Positions 1 through 11,578 of a stretch of DNA of 64,000 nucleotides are shown piece after piece. The position numbers were made by a program, and so were the translations under genes. Source of the DNA: Owenia fusiformis (Eukaryota > Annelida > Polychaeta > Sabellida > Oweniidae); contig CAIIXF020000012.1 in assembly GCA_903813345.2 (NCBI GenBank), positions 23,324,184 to 23,388,183 on the forward strand, read 5' to 3'. The notes beneath the pieces were generated by a model that saw nothing but the letters and a program-made list of their open reading frames with translations, was not told the DNA's origin and ran no database searches. The stretch's first letter is position 1. Every line of letters begins with the position of its first letter.

Positions 1-146
1 CATTACGTGTTTACGTGACAAAAATACTCTATGCGTTTCCAACCCCTGATATTACATTTTGATAATTTAGCAATCAGATAATAGAACGCGTAGTCTCATT
101 AGACCTGTGCGTAGCTTGTAAAATATCAAAAATATTGCGTACACTA

Positions 147-2763
147 TCAAGCATCCCCATTCCCCACGACAAGCCTGTGTGCGTCGATGATGTTAAATAT
201 AGCATCTGTATAGCCATGGGCTTTATCAAGCGTCAAAGATACATTGCAATAAAGCCCTATCGTGAGGTAATAACGATAATTTAGATGAATTTCTTCACAC
301 ACGTTACCTTACCAATTTTAAAGTCTCGTTGTAGTTTGCAAATCTCTTCCATTGTGTTAACTATAATATTGCAGTTCAACTCTAGGCTTGTGAGATTCTT
401 CATCTTTGGAAGCATTTCTAAGAGGGAGGAGTCGATCAACTCATGTGTGTTCACCAGATCAAGGTGACAATATTCTGGAATGAGACTAATTTAACATTCT
501 TAGTGCCATGAGAATAGTTATCCACTTAGCTATAAAAATATCCATATCCATAACGTAAATTATTGAAATATTGTTATATCTAAATGGAATAAACAGAAAT
601 TAAAAAGCTTCCTAGCTTCATTACATTATGTCCAACCAAGCGGGGCGATTACAGGACGTTCTGTTGGGTGAATCAACTTAACTGACCGAGTATGCGCTTT
701 TTAAGTTTTAATAATTATCATACTAAATAGTATATGATTTTCAAGTGATATTAAATAACAGCTCTTCCAGATTTAGGTGACCTAGACTGATCAACTCCTT
801 TGTAGAAATAACATTACCTAATGTTTTTGAGAAAAAGCCAGCGATATGCATTACCAACTGATTAAGGTGCCATTCATCTTCGTGGTCACTTCCTGAACGA
901 ATGTAGAGGTACGTCAGCGGCATTTTGGATACAAGGAGGCGGGACAATTCACTATAGCGACCTGAAAGAGTATGCCCAACAGTAAGGAAACTAAAGAGGC
1001 ACCGTGTCAAAGAGTACCACTTGATATTTTTGCATTATTGCATATTTTTGCATTACTTGCCAACTTGACTCTCATGCCATGCGTCGGCCTTTGTCTTCGA
1101 TACTAAATAAAACATCGTTAACTCTAAACAGATGAACACCGATATGTATCTTCAAATAAATAATTGAAGCGTAGTGATATGACTTCTTCTTTTAGGTTTT
1201 GCGAGTTGGACTATTTTGACAAAAAATGATTCCAGCCAGTAAAATTATGGGTTCAAATCCAAGCGGTGATTTAAGTTTTTTGTTGTTTTCTTCATTTTGT
1301 ATACCTCATGTAATTTCAAAAGCTTAAAATATAGACTATTTTCGTTCTATGCTGACAGTTGGTTGTTGATTTGGCTGTTGATTTCCTCAATGTATCGGTA
1401 ATACTGTGCCCATAAGTTGGTCTCAAGATCAAGATATATCGAATTATAAGATATGTAAGGTAATTTAGGAGCAATTATAAAGGGACATCGCTGATTGTTC
1501 TTGGGGAGAAACCTAGAAGACAATACATCTTTAATGCAAACGTCACGAGTGCAAAACACTAGTTAGCTTGCTGAGTATCTTATTTGTGACGATGCTTTGA
1601 CATTCTTTGCAGATATTTAAGTTGTATCTTGGAATAAATCTTGGTTTAGTATTCCCAGGTTGTATGCACACTGGGGTGGATACAGGATATAGTTTATTTT
1701 TATTTTTTAATACCGGAAACTTACCAATGTACCAAAACGACATTTCTACATTCACGTAGGGACTTAATTTTGTAACTGCTTTCCATGTTTCCTTCTCAAT
1801 TTGGTGATGATGTGGGTCGTACCTATGTACCTTAATTCTCAAGAGTTTCAGTGTAGTTCCGCAAGAACTACTTATTGCAAGAAGTAGGTCGTCACTCACA
1901 CAGTTGTAGTTCAGTTGGAGAACCGTTAAATTGTTGAAACGGCTCATTGCGCGTTGAAACCGTTGATTATTTCTGGCATCTGATCTTGATTGGAAATAAT
2001 CTGTTAGGTTTAAGTCCTCTAGACTGTTCTTGGCACCCTCTGCTAGAGCAAAAAGCAGCCTGCATCCACCAGGAAGTGATACCGAGGCAGAAGACATGTC
2101 GAATACTCTCATTGCTCTTTGATGACGGAAAAATCTTGCAAGAGAACAAAATAATTTTTGTCTTATGAAATCGAACCGCCAGTATCTGTCGATGTCAAGA
2201 TGAAGTAACCTGAATTCACGAAGCCTGGCCTTGAGGTGGATATACCCAAGAAAAGTCGTCACCGTCTTTTGAAAGCGTTTACAAATATTATAGGAAGGGT
2301 GATAGCAGTATATTTTAATGTAGCGTAGGTGGGCTCCATGTTTTTTGGAAAACCCCAGTGCTTTTATTTGCTCATTTTGGGGCATGCCAGTCAAATTATA
2401 TGTTCTTCTCCTCCACAGGCAAGCGGTTTGAAAGAGATTATAAAGTCGTTTACATGTCAAGGCAAGGCGACTACGGTCTATGTCACGGAAGAGAAACATG
2501 TAAATACGTAACATGACAGTATCTGGCATTTGCGACCAATCATGACCTTCGGAGCAGTCTTTAAATGCTTCATCTTCGTGTTCAATGTCATTTGCAGCTT
2601 TTAATGTGTTGTGTGGGTAAGATGTTGTTGCTTCATTAAAATCGCTTTCAATAGGTTGATTGATATCCCCACTATTTGCACCTTCGACCGATGTGATCCC
2701 AGTATCAAATCCTTCTTCTGATGGTTGTAAATTTGATGATGACGACGTTGGAATTTCGTCCAT
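147..2763 (-). CDS. FBXO39-like: FBXO39-like F-box protein, four exons (paralogue 1)
   Basis: Predicted substrate receptor of an SCF (Skp1-Cullin-F-box) ubiquitin ligase. My model has exons 2763-1725, 961-818, 474-313 and 256-147, giving 484 residues. All junctions are phase 1 and GT-AG (donors GTAAGT, GTAATG and GTAAGG). The F-box lies at about residues 76-119 (MPDTVMLRIYMFLF, then CKRLYNLF and LWRRR). A leucine-rich-repeat-like region follows, with LQLNYNCVSDDLL matching what I recall of vertebrate FBXO39. A Ser/Glu-rich, probably disordered segment of about 70 residues precedes the F-box. The start is ATG 2763. The next gene on the plus strand is a paralogue that shares the exon 3 length (162 nt) and the C-terminal CNV motif. 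This copy has an extra intron (818-961 is a separate exon) and a shorter last exon. The splice model is inference; the F-box call is secure. Confidence 0.8.
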
Positions 2764-3001
2764 CACTTTGACTTACAAGGTCAAGTAGGTTTATTTTCAC
2801 GTGCCCCATCACATATTTGATAATTGAATCACTATCTTGTCACGCTCGCATATGTTTTCATTTAGATGTTACATATTTGGCTGTTGCTATTGAAACAATA
2901 ATAATATCACCATAGGTACACATGGAAAGCCATGACGTCACTTTTATTCATACCTCATATACGTCACAAAAAGGTGTCAAGATGGCGATGGTTAGAAAAT
3001 T
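2764..3001. promoter_or_regulatory. bidirectional promoter between two F-box genes, with CRE and E-box
   Basis: Only 238 bp separate the two divergent start codons, so both promoters must lie here or overlap the coding ends. A perfect CRE palindrome TGACGTCA is at 2933-2940, a second half-site TACGTCAC is near 2960, and an E-box CACGTG is at 2798-2803. I see no clear TATA box. A short upstream ORF opens at ATG 2982 and ends just past the ATG at 3002, so it could damp translation of the plus-strand gene. CRE-driven expression is inference from the motif. Confidence 0.5.
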
Positions 3002-4861
3002 ATGCTCGTGACTTCTCAATTGCTATTTTCATATCTGCGCGAATTTTGGCCTGCACTGCTGGAAATGTTTCGGATATCTCAGCGCCAAAGCGAAAGGAGA
3101 TTGGCGGACCATTGGAAACATCTACCTGATACAGTTCTCATAGATGTATTTCTTTTACTTCAAGACTCCGATCGCAGTGCTCTCGGTCAAGTTTGCAAAC
3201 GATTCAATCAGCTCTTTAAATCCGCACGCCTTTGGAGACGGCGTGAGTTCGATCTCACGTGCATGTCAGTCGCTGATGAAGAGCGTATGCTTGGCTTTGG
3301 GAGGAACCACGCAGCCCATCTGCGCCATCTGATATTGAGCTGTCGCCATCCTTCATACCACACGTGTACACGTTTCCAGAAAACGTTGACAACCTTTCTG
3401 AATTTTCTTTTTAGCAAGACAGAACTGTTAGAATTCAGTATGGAGCACTTAGAATTTGAGTGCTATTGGAGGTATTCAATATCGAGGGATCGTTTGCTGA
3501 CATCACTCAAAAGGTTCGTAAGGACCCAGCGGAAGCTACTTCTCTTTGATATGACCCGTGCTTTATTCAGCGCAGATGAAGGCTGTGAGCTTATCCAGTT
3601 ACTTGGAAAATCAAGTGGACAAACCTTGCAAGAACTTTACATCGAAGAACTCTTTGTGAGATCTTCCAGAATATTCCGGAATCCAATATATTTGGAGAGC
3701 GTAGCAAAGTTCAAAAGTCTGATCTCTCTTCACATCAGTTATAACGCAATTTCTGAAAACACCCTCGTAATAATTGCCCGAAATTGTGGCGAAACACTCG
3801 AACACTTAAAAATCAAGGTGCACAAACACACGTTTAGACAACATACTATCAGTCGGTATGTTTGGAAAGATATTGCAAAAATGTGTCCACGACTTGAAGT
3901 GTTCATTGAGTTCTTATGTGTTGGGAATAACGTGGAACTGTTGCGCATACTGTGCCCGTCCATTCCCTTAATTGATTTAGACATTGATAGTGGCTACAAC
4001 CACGAACAACACACATGGCGACTGAGCAATACTTTAGAATACGTCAGTGACACATACTCAAAATCTTTAGGTAGGTTTTTAACAGCCCCGTCTCGTGGCA
4101 ATTGCCCAGTGTCCAATTGTAATATGCTAGCAGAAGGAGAAACAGAACGATCAACATTCATCAAAATATGAAACTGATGAGGGTAATCAATTTTACTGAA
4201 TCTAAGAATAAAGATCCATCTTATGTAAAATATAGAATGGTTAAATGTTCTGTAATATACCGGGTGGGCGTACATCAACCCTAGCTGCAATGTGCTTTTT
4301 GCATATGTTTTCAGAGACACTATGTCTTGAGCTGGACAACCCGAGCGAGAACATAGATGGGGCTTTACGGTATCTCGTTAGAAAGTGTATATTCCTGACG
4401 TCGCTTGAGATCAACGCGCATTTGAGCGTCTCTCTGATGGAGGATATCTGTATATTGCAGTCTAATGACAAAATATGTAAGTAAAATAAATATGTAGGTA
4501 TTGAATAAAGAAACACGATTGTCATCGCTATCGGTCTTCTTAGATATTACTTTCATTTGGAGGGCACAGGGGAGGGCATCGCCACGCTAAAAAATCTAAA
4601 CAACGTTCATCGTTAAATGATTTCTTCTGTTTTACCGTTCCAGTCTTGACAAAATGCCACATAATTGCATGTAACGTAACACAAGAGGACTATTCACGTA
4701 TGAAGAGGCTACGCCAGGAATACGTCGAACAGTTTGCTTCACAGGGTTGCGACTTCAAGCTTCGTACAGACTATTTAATGGATATGAATGAGGAGTATGG
4801 AATAGCTGCCCTTGTCGATTTTGAGGACGATGATGACTTGATAAATATCCTTCAAGTGTGA
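3002..4861 (+). CDS. FBXO39-like: FBXO39-like F-box protein, three exons (paralogue 2)
   Basis: Paralogue of the minus-strand gene, transcribed away from it. Exons are 3002-4070, 4315-4476 and 4644-4861, giving 482 residues. Donors are GTAGGT and GTAAGT; acceptors follow pyrimidine tracts, and both introns are phase 1. The F-box is at about residues 37-80 (LPDTVLIDVFLLL, CKRFNQLF, LWRRR). A leucine-rich-repeat-like region follows (LISLHISYNAISENTL). The last exon reads CNVTQEDYSRMKRLRQEY and ends in an acidic tail. Exon 2 is 162 nt, exactly as in its paralogue. Where the paralogue has an intron inside the repeat region, this gene is continuous, so one intron was gained or lost after duplication. 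The expected role is an SCF substrate receptor; the substrate is unknown. ATG 3002 is the first in-frame ATG; an internal start a few residues later is possible. Confidence 0.82.
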
Positions 4862-4997
4862 ATACATGGGAGTTTACTGCAAGATAGCATACGCATGCGC
4901 ACATCCCCGTCCGAGTTAAAATACTTTTGTAGTCATGTTGACTTCATCTAACCAGAACCAAAATTGAATAACATAATACTTTCAAGCTATCTATATA

Positions 4998-6064
4998 CAA
5001 GGGGCGATCCATATATTCTGATAAAAATGCTCTCATTTTGTGATTTTTTCACATATCCCTCTCATTTTTTCAGAACTTGAAGATTATGTTATTATACATA
5101 CACTGCTAAATTATTATAGCTATATCTTAAATTATTTTTGAGATAAGGTTGCCACGGTAACCTGTATTTAGGGTAGGCAGGTCAGTTAAATTATAACGTA
5201 CCTGTATACAATAGATAAATTTGTTAATTTAATCATTCCTCGGTACCTATTTCAAGCAGATCAAATGCATATCCAGGTCATTGCCAACTATTCGTTGAAC
5301 CGCTCCTTACCCCTGTTGCCCTTGTTTGCTATTTCCACAGTGGAATAGTTCTTTTTTCATAAATTGCATCTCAAATCATCGTAGTGTTATTCTCTGTCCG
5401 CAAGCTCTTCTTGCAACCGGATTGGGAATGATATTCAACAGTGACTAGCCTTCCTCAAATTTACAATACTACCTAGAGATCCTTAGTGCAGATATAACAC
5501 CTTGTCCATACACTATACGAGTCCATGTATGTCTCTGGCAGTGTCCTCTTACTTATTCTTGGTAGTACATAAAATCTAATGGTATTCCTAATGTATCTGT
5601 TAATGTCACACTCTGCAACAGCCGCACTAACCTCATCTGATCTGTCATTTTGATATTTGGTGTGTCTCATGACATGTAATTCCAATTTGCCCATCCTGTC
5701 ATACATTGCTATTGTGGGTTGTTGTGATGGTATAGTGATCACAAATAAACATTTGTTTAGCAACAAACAACGAGAAACAATACCAAACTTTTTTTTAGAA
5801 AAAATGTATGATTTCCGCATGCTTTAATATAATTAAAATAACAAGTTATTATGATATTTTATACGTTATAATTTAATCGACCTGCCTACCCTTAATCCAG
5901 GTTACCATGGCAACCCTATCTCTTCATTAATTTAAGATGTAGCTATAATATTTCAGCATTGTATGTGTAATTACAAAATCTACATTTTCTGAAAATATGA
6001 GATGGATATGTGAAAAAATAGCAAAATGAGAGCATTTTTATCAGAATATATGGATCGCCCCTTG
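4998..6064. mobile_element. Tc1/mariner-like element with ~200-bp terminal inverted repeats
   Basis: The ends are inverted copies beginning CAAGGGGCGATCC, flanked on both sides by TA (4996-4997 and 6065-6066), the target duplication of Tc1/mariner transposons. Inverted similarity continues inward for roughly 200 bp, including a GGTAACC-type block near 5150 and 5905. The ~1.07-kb length is too short for a full transposase. The only internal ORF (minus strand, 5473-5820, 115 residues) has no feature I recognise. A right-arm relic of the same family lies at 31467-31658, so it is dispersed in this genome. Confidence 0.75.
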
Positions 6065-6324
6065 TATTTCAGTTATATATCTTGACTTCAACATTGCGAA
6101 TAAACGTACACACATTTACACGTGTGAATAATGTATGATGGAATGGTGTATCTTATGTTCAGAAAACTAATTTCTCATGAAACGCAAGTAAAGCGCTAGA
6201 AATGGAAAAGTAAAAAGTCTTGTATTATATAAAAATAAAAACCATGTGACTATTATGCTCACAGTAATTTATTTATAATTTTTACTGTGTTTGAAATGAA
6301 CTTTCAATTTACCAACACATTTAA

Positions 6325-9300
6325 TCACATGAGATGATTGTTCATGAACTCCACCAATCTCTCCAAGGACAACTCGTCCGCCGGTTGGTTATAGTTAGTG
6401 CCGCCAATCCTATTGAACCCATGGCCTGCACCTCTGTACATATATACCACGTTTTCATTACTTATATTCATCAGTAGCATTTCCAAATTCGCAGCCTCCG
6501 CCGGAGAGGAGAATCCCATCGCAGTGTCGTTCTCGCCGAAGTGCCCTTGTACGGGTATGGCGATATTGTTAAGGTCACACCCGCATCTATCCGCATTTGG
6601 TATTCCATAGAATGGAGCGGCTGCTGATATGAGATCGGGATCAGTCAATGATGCGGCTGCCAATGTCATCGCTCCTCCGAAGCAGAAACCGGTTACACCA
6701 ACCTAAAAAACACGCACGGAGTATAGGGAAAGAACCAGACACAACATCAGTGATGAATAGCACAAATGAATAGGACATGGAGGATCATTATATACCAGAC
6801 ATGCAGGGTGAGCCAAAAAGGTAACCCAAATGATTCTTAATAGATCAGTCATCCAGCATTGGTTCTCCATGTAAGTCATATTTGGCACAATTGAACTTTG
6901 CCTTCATTCTATTAGTCTATTAGGTTTCATTTGTCTAATCCGATTTGGTCACGATTTGAGCATGTTTTGTAAAATGGTCATAAAATCGTGACCATCTGAA
7001 GTAGACCAATGAAACTTGGTGAATTGAAGGAACTTTGATCAAGGTTCAATTCTGCTAAATATGACTTAAAATCCACACTGGTTATTTAGATTTGTTTTGG
7101 TTACTTTTTTGGCTCACCCTCTACAACCTTGACTGAATGTGCAATAGTTGAAAAATTGTCACTAAAATGTTAGCTGTTTGATTCTTAAGTAATTGTGGTA
7201 TACGATAGCAGTTTAGGATGGAGTATCATGTATACCTTTCTAATCCCCCTTGACTTGAGATACCTAGCTGCCCCCTGAATATCCTTGACTGCTCCGTCCC
7301 ATGAAAGTTCACCGCTAATTTTACGAGCTTCGTCACGATTCTGTGCTATGTCACCTCTGAAAACAAATGAGAGAAATCAAAATGCTTGGACATCATGTCG
7401 TTGCATGCTGTTCGTTTGAAGGTCAAGGGCGGTCACGGTTACATAATGTCAATGTCATCTTTACTTTGGAATGACTTGTGATGATTTTGTACAGAATGTG
7501 GTGGTTGACTATCATTACGGTCCCTCGTCTTACTTTACCCTATGTTACGTAATGTAACATCAATTTACCTAATTTTGAAAATCTGTTTCAAAGGTCCGAA
7601 TTTTACAATAATATAGAACTATTTTTCTACTCGTAAAGGATACTCAAATTAAATCTTAAGTTTGAAAATATGTTTTTACCATTCACTTATTCTTTTTTAT
7701 GACTTTAAAAGTTATTTTAGAGATTTTTGAAAAAATATAAGGGAAAGAGTCAAATATTCAAATTCCCCGCCACTTTTCAAATTAAAGTTGAAACTTTTAA
7801 TCAACAAATATTCTACTATTCAGTGCAAAATATATTAACTTTTTGACACCACTGTGAAGATTAAACAAATGACGTACTATTTGAATAATAAAACATCATA
7901 TCCAATGTGCCACTTAAGTGTTTAAGCATATTAAAAAATCTTTGCTCTCTAAATAAGTGACACCATCGTGATGTCATTTAGGGTGCAAAATGTTTTTATT
8001 GAATGTTTTTTTTTATTTCAATTTTTTCTAAATATACTAAACTTGCTGAACATGCTAAAAATAAACCAATGTTGATTGTCTAACTAGATTGAAAAGAAGA
8101 ATATATTGTGTTTTAGATATTATTTTACTATTGGTTCAAATGAGAAGTAAAATTTTGAAATGCATTGATGAATTCTATGGACGGTAACGTATTGTATTAG
8201 ATCTACATTAGATATTTAGCGGACGGTTACGTGCATGTACATCTTTCAAGTTAATGTTGCTAGTTCTAAAAGCCTCCTTCCATGTAATTGTTATAATGGG
8301 TAAGAAATGGAATATTGAATTGCTTATATTTGTTTTCAGGACTCGCAAGAGACGCTCTTGTTTGAGCCTCTATAGGGCAAGGAAAAAATTGTGTCTTGCT
8401 TTATTTATGAAACCAGTTTAAGTCAAAAAGATAGCAATGAAGAGGCAAAAGAAGAATTAGCACCAAGTACTGATGAATATGACAAAATTAAGAACAATGA
8501 ATCTGGGAAACATATTTGAACGAGCTTCGCGTAACCGTCAATCAATTTTTTGCGTAACCGCAAATTAAAAATACAATATTATGGCTTAAGTAGAACATAT
8601 TATGTGGTTTCCAATGCTCAATTGGCTTTTTATGATCGTATGTAGGTTACATCTATGAACCCCGAGGTCGTTAGGCAATGTAGACCATGCCCTAACGACA
8701 ACAATAAACAAATTACTAAATTTTGTGTAGTTTTGAATTTCAAACTCAACAGTTTTTAGCTTATTTCATGTTATCCGCGGGCATCAATTTGCAAAGAATA
8801 CGTTCAAAATATACATTACTAAATGCATCACCGAATGCGATGTCTACAAAAATCGTTCATCCTTTCATTGATACACAGTAGAAGAAAATAATGCACCAAC
8901 CTTAGTTTTCTGTTCCATCGCGGCCATTTTATTGGATAAATCAGTGATCGTAGTCGTCTTATTTCGTTTTCAGAGGTGTCGTAACCGTCATGCTATAACA
9001 CCCTGATAATACCCACCTATACAGATCCACTGCAAGTGTCACAAAGTTGCCGAGTTTAGCAATCTTCAAAGCACGTTCAGTTATCTCATTAGTCATTCCT
9101 AGATTCTCTTGAATCACAATCACAGCTTTAGTAGATCTCGTCAAATCTCCACTCAAACTTCCGTACATGTGATCAGCTTTTGGGTTCTCAGATGTGAATC
9201 TCACAATTTGTTTTTCCAACATCGTATTTGCTTTTGAAATAACATAAAATACGAATCATTTAATCAAAAGTACTGCCAACAGAACGATTCGCGCGCAGTC

Positions 9301-9889
9301 TTATGTTATTTTAAGAAAAAATGCATAAAACAGCTGAACGAAGTTATACAACTAATGCCTCAGTCATAATCAATCTACGACAACCGTACGGTGGCCGTAG
9401 TTACAAAACGTCGAGAGAAATATATGGATAAACAGTACTATGCAGATCATTTCTATACCGAATTTGTGAAGCTACGGCCGCCGTAGAGCAAACTTGACTG
9501 AGGCTTAAGGGCGCATTGATGCAGAATCATATATTTCTTTGATTGTATGATTTCTAATCATATTCCAACTGACACTGTCGTCGATGCTGTACCTCATGTC
9601 GTATCCGATTCCATCTCGATAAGAGCTACACTATTTGAGTCAACAATCTTTTAGGAATAGAATGGTTTCTAAATAAGTTGTAGATATACCAACCTTCACA
9701 TTGCATATTGACCGTTGCTTTCAGTTCATCCAATTTACTGTCGATGTCCATTTTCATTTCATCCAAACTCTCCTGTGTCGCTAAAATATCCATCGGCAAT
9801 TTTACTTTGAAACGCCATTTGTTCCTTGGCTTAGCATTAATAACACCCGTCAAATACACCAACAGAATTCCACCAAAACAGATGTTCAT
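6325..9889 (-). CDS. secreted dienelactone hydrolase family protein
   Basis: An alpha/beta hydrolase of the dienelactone hydrolase (carboxymethylenebutenolidase) family. Exons are 9889-9694, 9230-9017, 7356-7236 and 6702-6325, giving 302 residues. The nucleophile elbow GFCFGGAM puts Cys184 where the family has its catalytic Cys; Asp236 (GENDT) and His271 (GAGHGF) complete the triad, and VIQENLG holds the conserved Glu. Exon 1 supplies a signal peptide (MNICFGGILLVYLTGVINA) and the leader KWRFKVKLPMDILATQ plus an amphipathic helix, nearly the same as exon 1 of the two amine oxidase genes upstream. The join to the hydrolase exon (donor GTTGGT, acceptor CAAAAG, phase 1) keeps the frame. It is the weakest link: an alternative is a cytosolic enzyme starting at ATG 9222 (about 234 residues), with exon 1 belonging to a relic. 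Substrate unknown. Confidence 0.78.
6805..7120. mobile_element. MITE in last intron of the hydrolase gene
   Basis: Inverted ends AGGGTGAGCCAAAAA..GTAACC at 6805 and their reverse complement ending at 7120 enclose ~316 bp without coding capacity. The ends resemble mariner-type MITE termini. I could not define a clear target duplication. It sits wholly inside the intron between exons 3 and 4. Confidence 0.65.
7357..9016 (-). other. long A+T-rich intron 2 of the hydrolase gene
   Basis: This 1.66-kb intron has no ORF with recognisable similarity. It has A+T-rich homopolymer stretches around 7560-8160 and scattered GTAACCGTCA-like words (near 8180, 8540 and 8985). I see no gene or clear transposon ends. 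Confidence 0.5.
9354..9507. repeat. palindromic foldback element, copy 1
   Basis: Left half ATGCCTCAGTCA..CTACGAC..GGCCGTAG is matched in inverted order by CTACGGCCGCCGTAG..TGACTGAGGC. The ~154 bp can fold into one imperfect hairpin. It lies in intron 1 of the hydrolase gene, between the leader exon and the first hydrolase exon. A homologous hairpin is at 20826-20977, in the same position relative to the leader-exon relic there. Confidence 0.65.
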
Positions 9890-10200
9890 GTTTCCTACTT
9901 TTATAGTTTCGTAACTCTCTAAATTAAAGGTCGTTAATTAGTAACAGCTAGCATAAATCAATTGTAAGATCATTAATCACTTAATTGACCATCCGTAACC
10001 AAAGTACATACAGATCGATAATGCCGCATGCCTGGATTTTGTTCATTTCCTGAAAAATAACATGTAAACAATGCTCAAATTAAACAGATGAAATGGCCGA
10101 GATGTTGATAAAATTCATCCCGTTTGTGCAAAAATCTCATTGCAACAATATAAAACATTTCAAGTTTAATATGAGGCTTCCTTCCGACTATTTATTTATG
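9890..10200. repeat. duplicated 5' flank of the hydrolase leader exon
   Basis: This stretch (for example GCCTGGATTTT..CATTTCCTGAA and AAATTAAACAGATGAA near 10030-10100) reappears, diverged, at about 21225-21480, upstream of the decayed leader exon. With the hairpins at 9354 and 20826 it defines a segmental duplication of 0.8 kb or more covering promoter, exon 1 and part of intron 1. It presumably carries the promoter of the hydrolase gene; I see no decisive core element. Confidence 0.6.
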
Positions 10201-10528
10201 ACGCTTTTTAATTAGTTTAATTCTCGAGAGTCAGTGATCTATTTCTGGGAAAAGTTGTTTTTGGTGGTATGCAGTACCATGCGTAATATGATAGACTCAT
10301 GTTGTACAACTTTCAGCACGACCCTCTCGATAAGTCCTGATATGTAGTAGAGAATCAGGTTTTCTCGTGCACCAGATTCAGGGTTTAAAACCAGGGATTG
10401 TTTCATCTTTTGTCAAAATGTTGATCGAATGTGCAAATAGATTGCAGCATGGGTGTTGGTAGGGCCAGAATACTCAGGAAACATATGGCAAGACTCACTT
10501 AATTTTTTGATCTATCAAGTATTTCCAT

Positions 10529-10768
10529 TTGGAAGAAATAAACGCCGGTCACGCTGTTGTACCCAGTCGCTTAGATCGAACGCAACGTCTTAAAATAGCT
10601 TGTGAATGTGAAATTTGTTTGCGCGAGGGACTTTATCAAAGACTGCAACAAATGATTTTAAAAATGGGCGGTCCACATGTATCAGATTATCTTTCCTACA
10701 CGTGTATCTACAGGCAATACAACGTTTTCGGATGTTTGACAACGCCCCTTGAAACCATGCGAGGTTAA
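10529..10768 (+). other. unrecognised 79-codon ORF, probably not a gene
   Basis: An open frame opening with TTG, not ATG, encodes a Cys-containing stretch (CECEICLREG, then GGPHVSDYL). I do not recognise it and there is no convincing splice context. It could be a decayed exon or transposon fragment. It is recorded because 10200-11578 otherwise holds no gene. Confidence 0.15.
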
Positions 10769-10779
10769 CTCATTTAAAT

Positions 10780-10872
10780 TTCAGTGAAACGAGATCTTAA
10801 CGGGTATACAGTCAGATGAACACAGGCATATGAAATCCGCAATCCGCATACAGTAGTTACAGTAAGTTTTTA
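10780..10872 (+). repeat. duplicated block with splice-like borders, copy 1
   Basis: The block begins after TTTCAG, reads TGAAACGAGATCTTAAC, and ends in a GTAAGT-like TAAGTTTT. A diverged copy with the same borders is at about 26955-27075. Both lie on the 5' side of members of the minus-strand enzyme array, but the splice-like borders are on the plus strand. It may be a non-coding or UTR exon, or only part of the duplicated flank. Confidence 0.4.
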
Positions 10873-11254
10873 TATGACAATTGTTTTTGTAACATAATAT
10901 TTTCATTATTTGATACATGTTATGGCCATCTTTCGGATATCCTTGGAGTTTTACAATAAACTGTTAGTGTCCATAATTTTAAATTTTGTCCAGAAGACAT
11001 CAAGTTCTGTTTGTTCAGGATTTTGCTATCCTCATTTCAAATACTGTATGAATTCCTCATTTCACAAATAATTTTCATCTTTCAATTTTTCGCAGAGAGT
11101 GTATTAATATGCCTCATAAGTTATTGTCAGGTACATATACGTCATGCATCTTTCAGTTTTGGACAAAGCGTGCAGAAAATTACTTTGATAATTTAGTTGA
11201 GCACTCATAGATATATAAAAAGAGTGGTCTGTATATCTTACATAATTATAGAGG

Positions 11255-11352
11255 GGAACCCCCTTCAACATGGGTATGACGTAGAGCCGATCTAATCGGC
11301 TGTAGCAGTGAAGCAAAATTCTTTGTGAGCCGATGTAATCGGCTCTCGCATA
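11255..11352. repeat. two short palindromes in tandem
   Basis: GAGCCGAT-CT-AATCGGCT near 11284 and GAGCCGATGTAATCGGCTC near 11328 are near-perfect palindromes about 40 bp apart, just beyond the 3' end of the amine oxidase gene that ends at 11579. They could form small hairpins in RNA or DNA. I see no known family. Confidence 0.4.
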
Positions 11353-11578
11353 CACAATGGTGAGGTCAATGTGTACTTTCGGCCATTTTGATGCAATCTT
11401 AAAAGAGGACCCCTCCTTCCCAACGCGTCTATATCTTTCAGATCTGTACAAATATTGCACTAGTGAGGATGTTTTATTTATAAAATGTATGAAAAGTGAG
11501 AAAATAGACACCTACTTATTGAAAGTACCAACTAAGTCATTCACTTTATTTCCCATTTTTATACATCTTTTAAAAACA

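Noticed and set aside
1190-1280. B-box-like GGGTTCAAATCC suggesting a tRNA gene
   Set aside because: No matching A box, D arm or acceptor stem nearby; an isolated match in an intron.
1347-1559. Minus-strand 70-codon frame overlapping the end of the first F-box ORF
   Set aside because: First taken as a frameshifted continuation. The paralogue shows the true continuation is the exon at 961-818, reached from a GTAAGT donor at 1724; this stretch is intronic.
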